A stretch of 64,000 nucleotides of DNA from Nakaseomyces glabratus (taxonomy: Eukaryota; Ascomycota; Saccharomycetes; Saccharomycetales; Saccharomycetaceae), in the NCBI RefSeq assembly GCF_010111755.1, contig NC_088955.1, positions 434,001 to 498,000 on the forward strand, written 5' to 3'. The stretch's first letter is position 1; each line of letters opens with the position of its first letter. The position numbers were made by a program, and so were the translations under genes. The notes beneath the pieces were generated by a model, which was not told the origin of the DNA, did no database searches, and worked only from the letters and a program-made list of their open reading frames with translations. Positions 60,519 to 64,000 of the stretch are shown one piece after another.

Positions 60519-61736
60519 ATGTGGATTGCCCGTAATAATTTGAAAGTGCTGAGCAGGGCCAGGATCCCGGTGTGGAGAGCGTACAGATTCGCCAGCACAG
60601 CTGCGAGCGAGGCCGATGAGGAAGCCTTGGAGTTCCAGGAGTTGAATCCTTTGCTCTTGAAAAGAGTTAGCGGTGTCTCGAAGGAGCTCGCTGAGCTAGA
60701 GAAACAGATAAGTAACGGGTACGACGAAGATGTGCAGAGGAAATACAACTCGCTTATGTCATTACAAGACGTGTATGATCGGTACAAGGAACAGCTCGGG
60801 AATTACAGAGAGCTCAAGGAGATGATCGATGTGGACAAGAGTCTTGCTGAGGAGGCTGCTGCTGAACTCCACGAGCTGGTACCGAACCTAAAGAAGACCA
60901 CACAGGACCTGCTGCATAGGCTCATCCCACCTCATCCTTTCGCGGAGAAGGCGTGCATGTTGGAACTGCGACCCGGTGTGGGTGGAAGTGAGGCCATGAT
61001 ATTTGCAAAAGATTTGCTGAACATGTATATAGGCTACGCGCATAACAAGAAATGGAAGCATCACATAGTTTCAATCAGGGAAAACGAGGCAGGAAGTGGT
61101 ATTATGGATGCTGTACTGGCAATAGATGAACCTGGTACATATAATATCCTCAAATATGAAGCCGGAGTGCATAGAGTACAGCGTATACCTGCCACTGAAA
61201 GTAAAGGAAGAACCCATACCTCAACAGCAGCTGTTGTGGTATTGCCACAATTGGGCGATGAAGGCAAAGACCTCGATGCATTTGAGAGGTCGTTCAAGCC
61301 AGAAGAGATAAGAATTGATGTGAAAAGGGCTAGTGGGAAAGGTGGACAACACGTTAATACAACCGAATCAGCTGTTAGGCTGACTCACATTCCTACCGGC
61401 ATAATGATTCATATGCAAGACGAAAGGTCCCAGCATAGAAACAAGGCGAAAGCCTTTTCCATTTTAAGATCGAAACTAGCTGAACTTGAACAACAGCAAA
61501 AAGCAGAAAAGGAAAGACAGGTGAGGAAAGAGCAAGTCACAACCATGGACCGGTCCGACAAAATTAGAACTTACAATTTTTCGCAGAACAGAATAACAGA
61601 CCATAGATGTGGATTGAATCTTTATGACCTTGAAGGCGTTATATCTGGGGAAAGGCTGGATGATGTGATCAACGCTGTCAGGTCATTTGACGATAATATA
61701 CAAGCAGAAAGCATTATTGAAACCAATCAATCTTAA
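60519..61736 (+). CDS. MRF1: Mitochondrial peptide chain release factor 1
   Basis: 405 residues; Sc Mrf1 has 413. I start at MWIARNNLKVLSRARIPVWR because it is a basic mitochondrial presequence and resembles the Sc start (MWLSKF); the in-frame ATG at 60465 adds 18 residues of non-presequence character. Domain 2 has HRVQRIPATESKGRTHTSTA with the stop-codon-reading PxT motif (PAT). GKGGQHVNTTESAVRLTHIP has the GGQ tripeptide (275-277) that triggers peptide release. DERSQHRNKAKA follows. It terminates translation at UAA and UAG in mitochondria. Followed by ROG1 as in Sc YGL143C and YGL144C. Confidence 0.96.
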   Translation: MWIARNNLKVLSRARIPVWRAYRFASTAASEADEEALEFQELNPLLLKRVSGVSKELAELEKQISNGYDEDVQRKYNSLMSLQDVYDRYKEQLGNYRELKEMIDVDKSLAEEAAAELHELVPNLKKTTQDLLHRLIPPHPFAEKACMLELRPGVGGSEAMIFAKDLLNMYIGYAHNKKWKHHIVSIRENEAGSGIMDAVLAIDEPGTYNILKYEAGVHRVQRIPATESKGRTHTSTAAVVVLPQLGDEGKDLDAFERSFKPEEIRIDVKRASGKGGQHVNTTESAVRLTHIPTGIMIHMQDERSQHRNKAKAFSILRSKLAELEQQQKAEKERQVRKEQVTTMDRSDKIRTYNFSQNRITDHRCGLNLYDLEGVISGERLDDVINAVRSFDDNIQAESIIETNQS

Positions 61737-62172
61737 TCCGGCAGGCTTTCAGCAATTCCTGTTCTCTACATAGGATTATTTCATGTAATTAATTAACTTG
61801 TATATATAGAGCGTACAAAAAATATTCCTTTGACTCTTTTTCCTAATTATTGAATTGCCATTAATTCAAATAACTTTTGAAAATGATTGATTTAGGTTTT
61901 TATGATTTAGGGCATCGGGCATCGCTTCACACATATGAAAATTGGACTGTTGAGACAATGGGAACATAATAGTTGAGCGAGAACAATGATCGAATGCCTA
62001 CAAAGCCACAACACGAGGTGAATTAAGTTTATTGACAACCATTCCATTTGGGTTTAACCTGAAAATATATTCCAGAAAGACATTTACTTTTAAATTTGGA
62101 GATATTCGCAAATTCACAGCTGAGAGGATCAAATGCAGATGAAGTACCAATAATCCAGCAGAGATATAAATA
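61737..62172. other. Intergenic: MRF1 3' flank and ROG1 promoter
   Basis: 436 bp, AT-rich, nothing further recognised. Confidence 0.6.
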
Positions 62173-64000
62173 ATGGATGAAATAGATGCTAATAAAGATA
62201 TACTATATCATTATAGATCATCGGTTAAAGTGGGTGAAATAGAGCGTTATTTGATAGAATATATCTTATATGAAGATGATGAAATACCAGATGATTTGAA
62301 GCTTGATTCCTTGTATGTTAGATTGAAGAATTGTAGTCCCCTATCATTTCGTGCAGGTTACTTGGCTGGTCCATTTATTTTGTATGGTGATGTGAGAAGT
62401 AATAATTACCATCATTCGCAGCATATCGTTTCATCAGCTGATTATCCGCAATTTGAGGCAAATCTACAAGCGCAACAAGTGAAGGTTATGGAGTTGTCAT
62501 TACACAACATACAATCAAAATACGTGTGGATATTGGATGTAGTGAGTCAGATATTATTTACTACAAATACTAATGTACCTTTTGAGGTGACAGTTGGTAT
62601 GGACAGAAAAATGTTGGAGGAAAATAATGAAATAGAGTGTCTCCCGCATTTAGGATCAACATCGAATAATTTGATTGTTTCACGATTAACAACAGATGAT
62701 CTATGGAAGCTACCAAGGGAGTTAGCTCCAAAAAAAGATATTAAGCATTTAGTAATTCTGACACATGGATTACATTCGAATGTATCTGCAGATTTATCAT
62801 ACTTGATGGAAGAAATATATAAGTCACAGGCGAACTTTCCCAATGAAATATTAATTGTCGATGGTTATTTCGATAATGTTTGTGAAACAGAAAAGGGTGT
62901 ACGATACTTAGGAACTAGATTGGCGGATTATATTATCGATAATCTATATGATGCAGATGTCAAAAAAATATCATTTGTTGGACACAGTTTAGGTGGTTTA
63001 GTACAGACTTTTGCAATTGGTAATTTAGCAGCCAGATACCCATGGTTTTTCGATAAGGTTAAACCGGTAAATTTTATCACAATTGCTTCACCAATGTTAG
63101 GCATCGTTACTGATAATCCGGCATATATTAATTTATTACTGTCATTTGGGGTTGTAGGTCGTACGGGAAAGGACTTGAATCTTGATGTTGATTTACCAGA
63201 TGAGAAACCCTTGCTCTATTCTCTTTCCGGGGAGTTCATCAGAAGCATCTTACGGAAATTTGAAAGGAGAACAATATACGCAAACGCCGTTAACGATGGA
63301 ATAGTGCCGCTTTATACGTCAGGTTTATTATATCTTGATTATGATGCAATCTTGAAGAAATTAAGAGAAAAGGAAGAGAATAAGAGTTTATCTGGTCCTA
63401 ATAATATAACAGTCTCAGATAACACGGCTTTTTTCAATAAAAATTTCATATCCCCATTAACTAAGATGTTGAGTTTATGGGCACCGCAAAAATTTCCTGA
63501 GTCTGATCCAAAAATTCCTAAAGTATCCTTTTTCCAATCTGCAGCCTCCATATTATTGCCGCCATTACCAGATATCAATTTCATCGTCAACCCTAAACAT
63601 AGGAATGATATAATTATTCATGACAAGATATACACAGAAGAAGATATCAAGGATGTAGAAAAAGATCCTGATAGTAGTTTTTTTAACAATAAGAATATAT
63701 TTCTGCAAGCATTGTCTACAGTAACATCGGAAAAAACTAAATACCAAGAGCTAGAGAAGACGATAGCAATAAGGTGGCACAAAGGCCTGTCATGGAGAAA
63801 AGTAATAGTCGCCTTGAAACCGGATGCTCATAATAATATCATTGTTCGAAGGAGATTTTCTAATGCCTATGGTTGGCCTGTAATAGATCATTTAATATCT
63901 GAGCATTTTAGTGGAGAAAATTTTGAAATGGATAGTCAAAAAGATGTTTCCATTACCACTACCAGAGAGGATCTGAATTGGATTAAGAGGCCTGATGAGG
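62173..64000 (+). CDS. ROG1: Lipase Rog1, cut by the right window edge
   Basis: 609 complete codons without a stop; Sc Rog1 has 685 residues, so only the end is missing. An in-frame TAA lies two codons before the ATG, fixing the start. The DUF676-type alpha/beta hydrolase has HLVILTHGLHSNVSADLSYL (oxyanion region), the nucleophile elbow GHSLG at 270-274 (Ser272, in FVGHSLGGLVQTFAIGNLAA), and the acid/His region YANAVNDGIVPLYTSGLLY. The Sc enzyme is a monoacylglycerol lipase linked to lipid-droplet homeostasis. The paralogue YDR444W is similar, but adjacency to MRF1 points to ROG1 (YGL144C). Confidence 0.93.
   Translation, partial: MDEIDANKDILYHYRSSVKVGEIERYLIEYILYEDDEIPDDLKLDSLYVRLKNCSPLSFRAGYLAGPFILYGDVRSNNYHHSQHIVSSADYPQFEANLQAQQVKVMELSLHNIQSKYVWILDVVSQILFTTNTNVPFEVTVGMDRKMLEENNEIECLPHLGSTSNNLIVSRLTTDDLWKLPRELAPKKDIKHLVILTHGLHSNVSADLSYLMEEIYKSQANFPNEILIVDGYFDNVCETEKGVRYLGTRLADYIIDNLYDADVKKISFVGHSLGGLVQTFAIGNLAARYPWFFDKVKPVNFITIASPMLGIVTDNPAYINLLLSFGVVGRTGKDLNLDVDLPDEKPLLYSLSGEFIRSILRKFERRTIYANAVNDGIVPLYTSGLLYLDYDAILKKLREKEENKSLSGPNNITVSDNTAFFNKNFISPLTKMLSLWAPQKFPESDPKIPKVSFFQSAASILLPPLPDINFIVNPKHRNDIIIHDKIYTEEDIKDVEKDPDSSFFNNKNIFLQALSTVTSEKTKYQELEKTIAIRWHKGLSWRKVIVALKPDAHNNIIVRRRFSNAYGWPVIDHLISEHFSGENFEMDSQKDVSITTTREDLNWIKRPDE

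Overview
This window is yeast nuclear DNA, almost certainly from chromosome E of Candida glabrata (Nakaseomyces glabratus). The partial Erg11 N-terminus at the left edge matches my memory of the C. glabrata protein. Gene density, TATA boxes, absence of introns and gene order all fit a post-whole-genome-duplication Saccharomycete. No database search was possible. Gene names rest on protein motifs, on length, and on conserved gene order compared with my knowledge of Saccharomyces cerevisiae (Sc).

Layout. (1) 1-11670 follows Sc chromosome VIII: ERG11, SOD2, TDA3, DIA4, VPS29, ARD1, SPO13. RPL27A is missing between TDA3 and DIA4. A C/D-box snoRNA-like element lies between VPS29 and ARD1. (2) 12554-18130 follows Sc XV: AHC1, DDL1, SFM1, MCO10. 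(3) 18131-22704 is an unusually long intergenic stretch of about 4.6 kb, with a hairpin cluster and a 12-bp tandem repeat, upstream of an unrecognised 240-residue gene. (4) 24104-39955 follows Sc IV (DBF4, CDC34, PST1, EMC10, YOS9, TGL2, UBC5) with SEC18 interleaved from the sister block on Sc II, a trace of differential gene loss after the duplication. A tRNA-Asp(GTC) lies here. (5) 40695-59973 follows Sc YDR222W-YDR214W in reverse: SVF1-like gene, GTB1, MFB1, SPR28, RAD9, ADR1, AHA1. (6) 60519-64000 follows Sc VII: MRF1 and ROG1 (cut by the right edge).

The genes are mostly housekeeping: sterol synthesis, mitochondrial superoxide defence and translation, retromer, N-terminal acetylation, replication licensing and checkpoint, ubiquitin conjugation, ER glycoprotein quality control (GTB1, YOS9, EMC10), vesicle fusion, and three serine lipases (DDL1, TGL2, ROG1). 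Promoter motifs agree with the assignments: three Upc2-type sterol elements at ERG11, URS1 at SPO13, an Rlm1 site at PST1, a middle-sporulation element at SPR28 and a heat-shock element at AHA1. Meiotic and sporulation genes with apparently intact control sites are notable in a yeast not known to sporulate. I saw no transposon, CRISPR array, centromere or defence island. The least explained parts are the 18-23 kb region and the snoRNA candidate.
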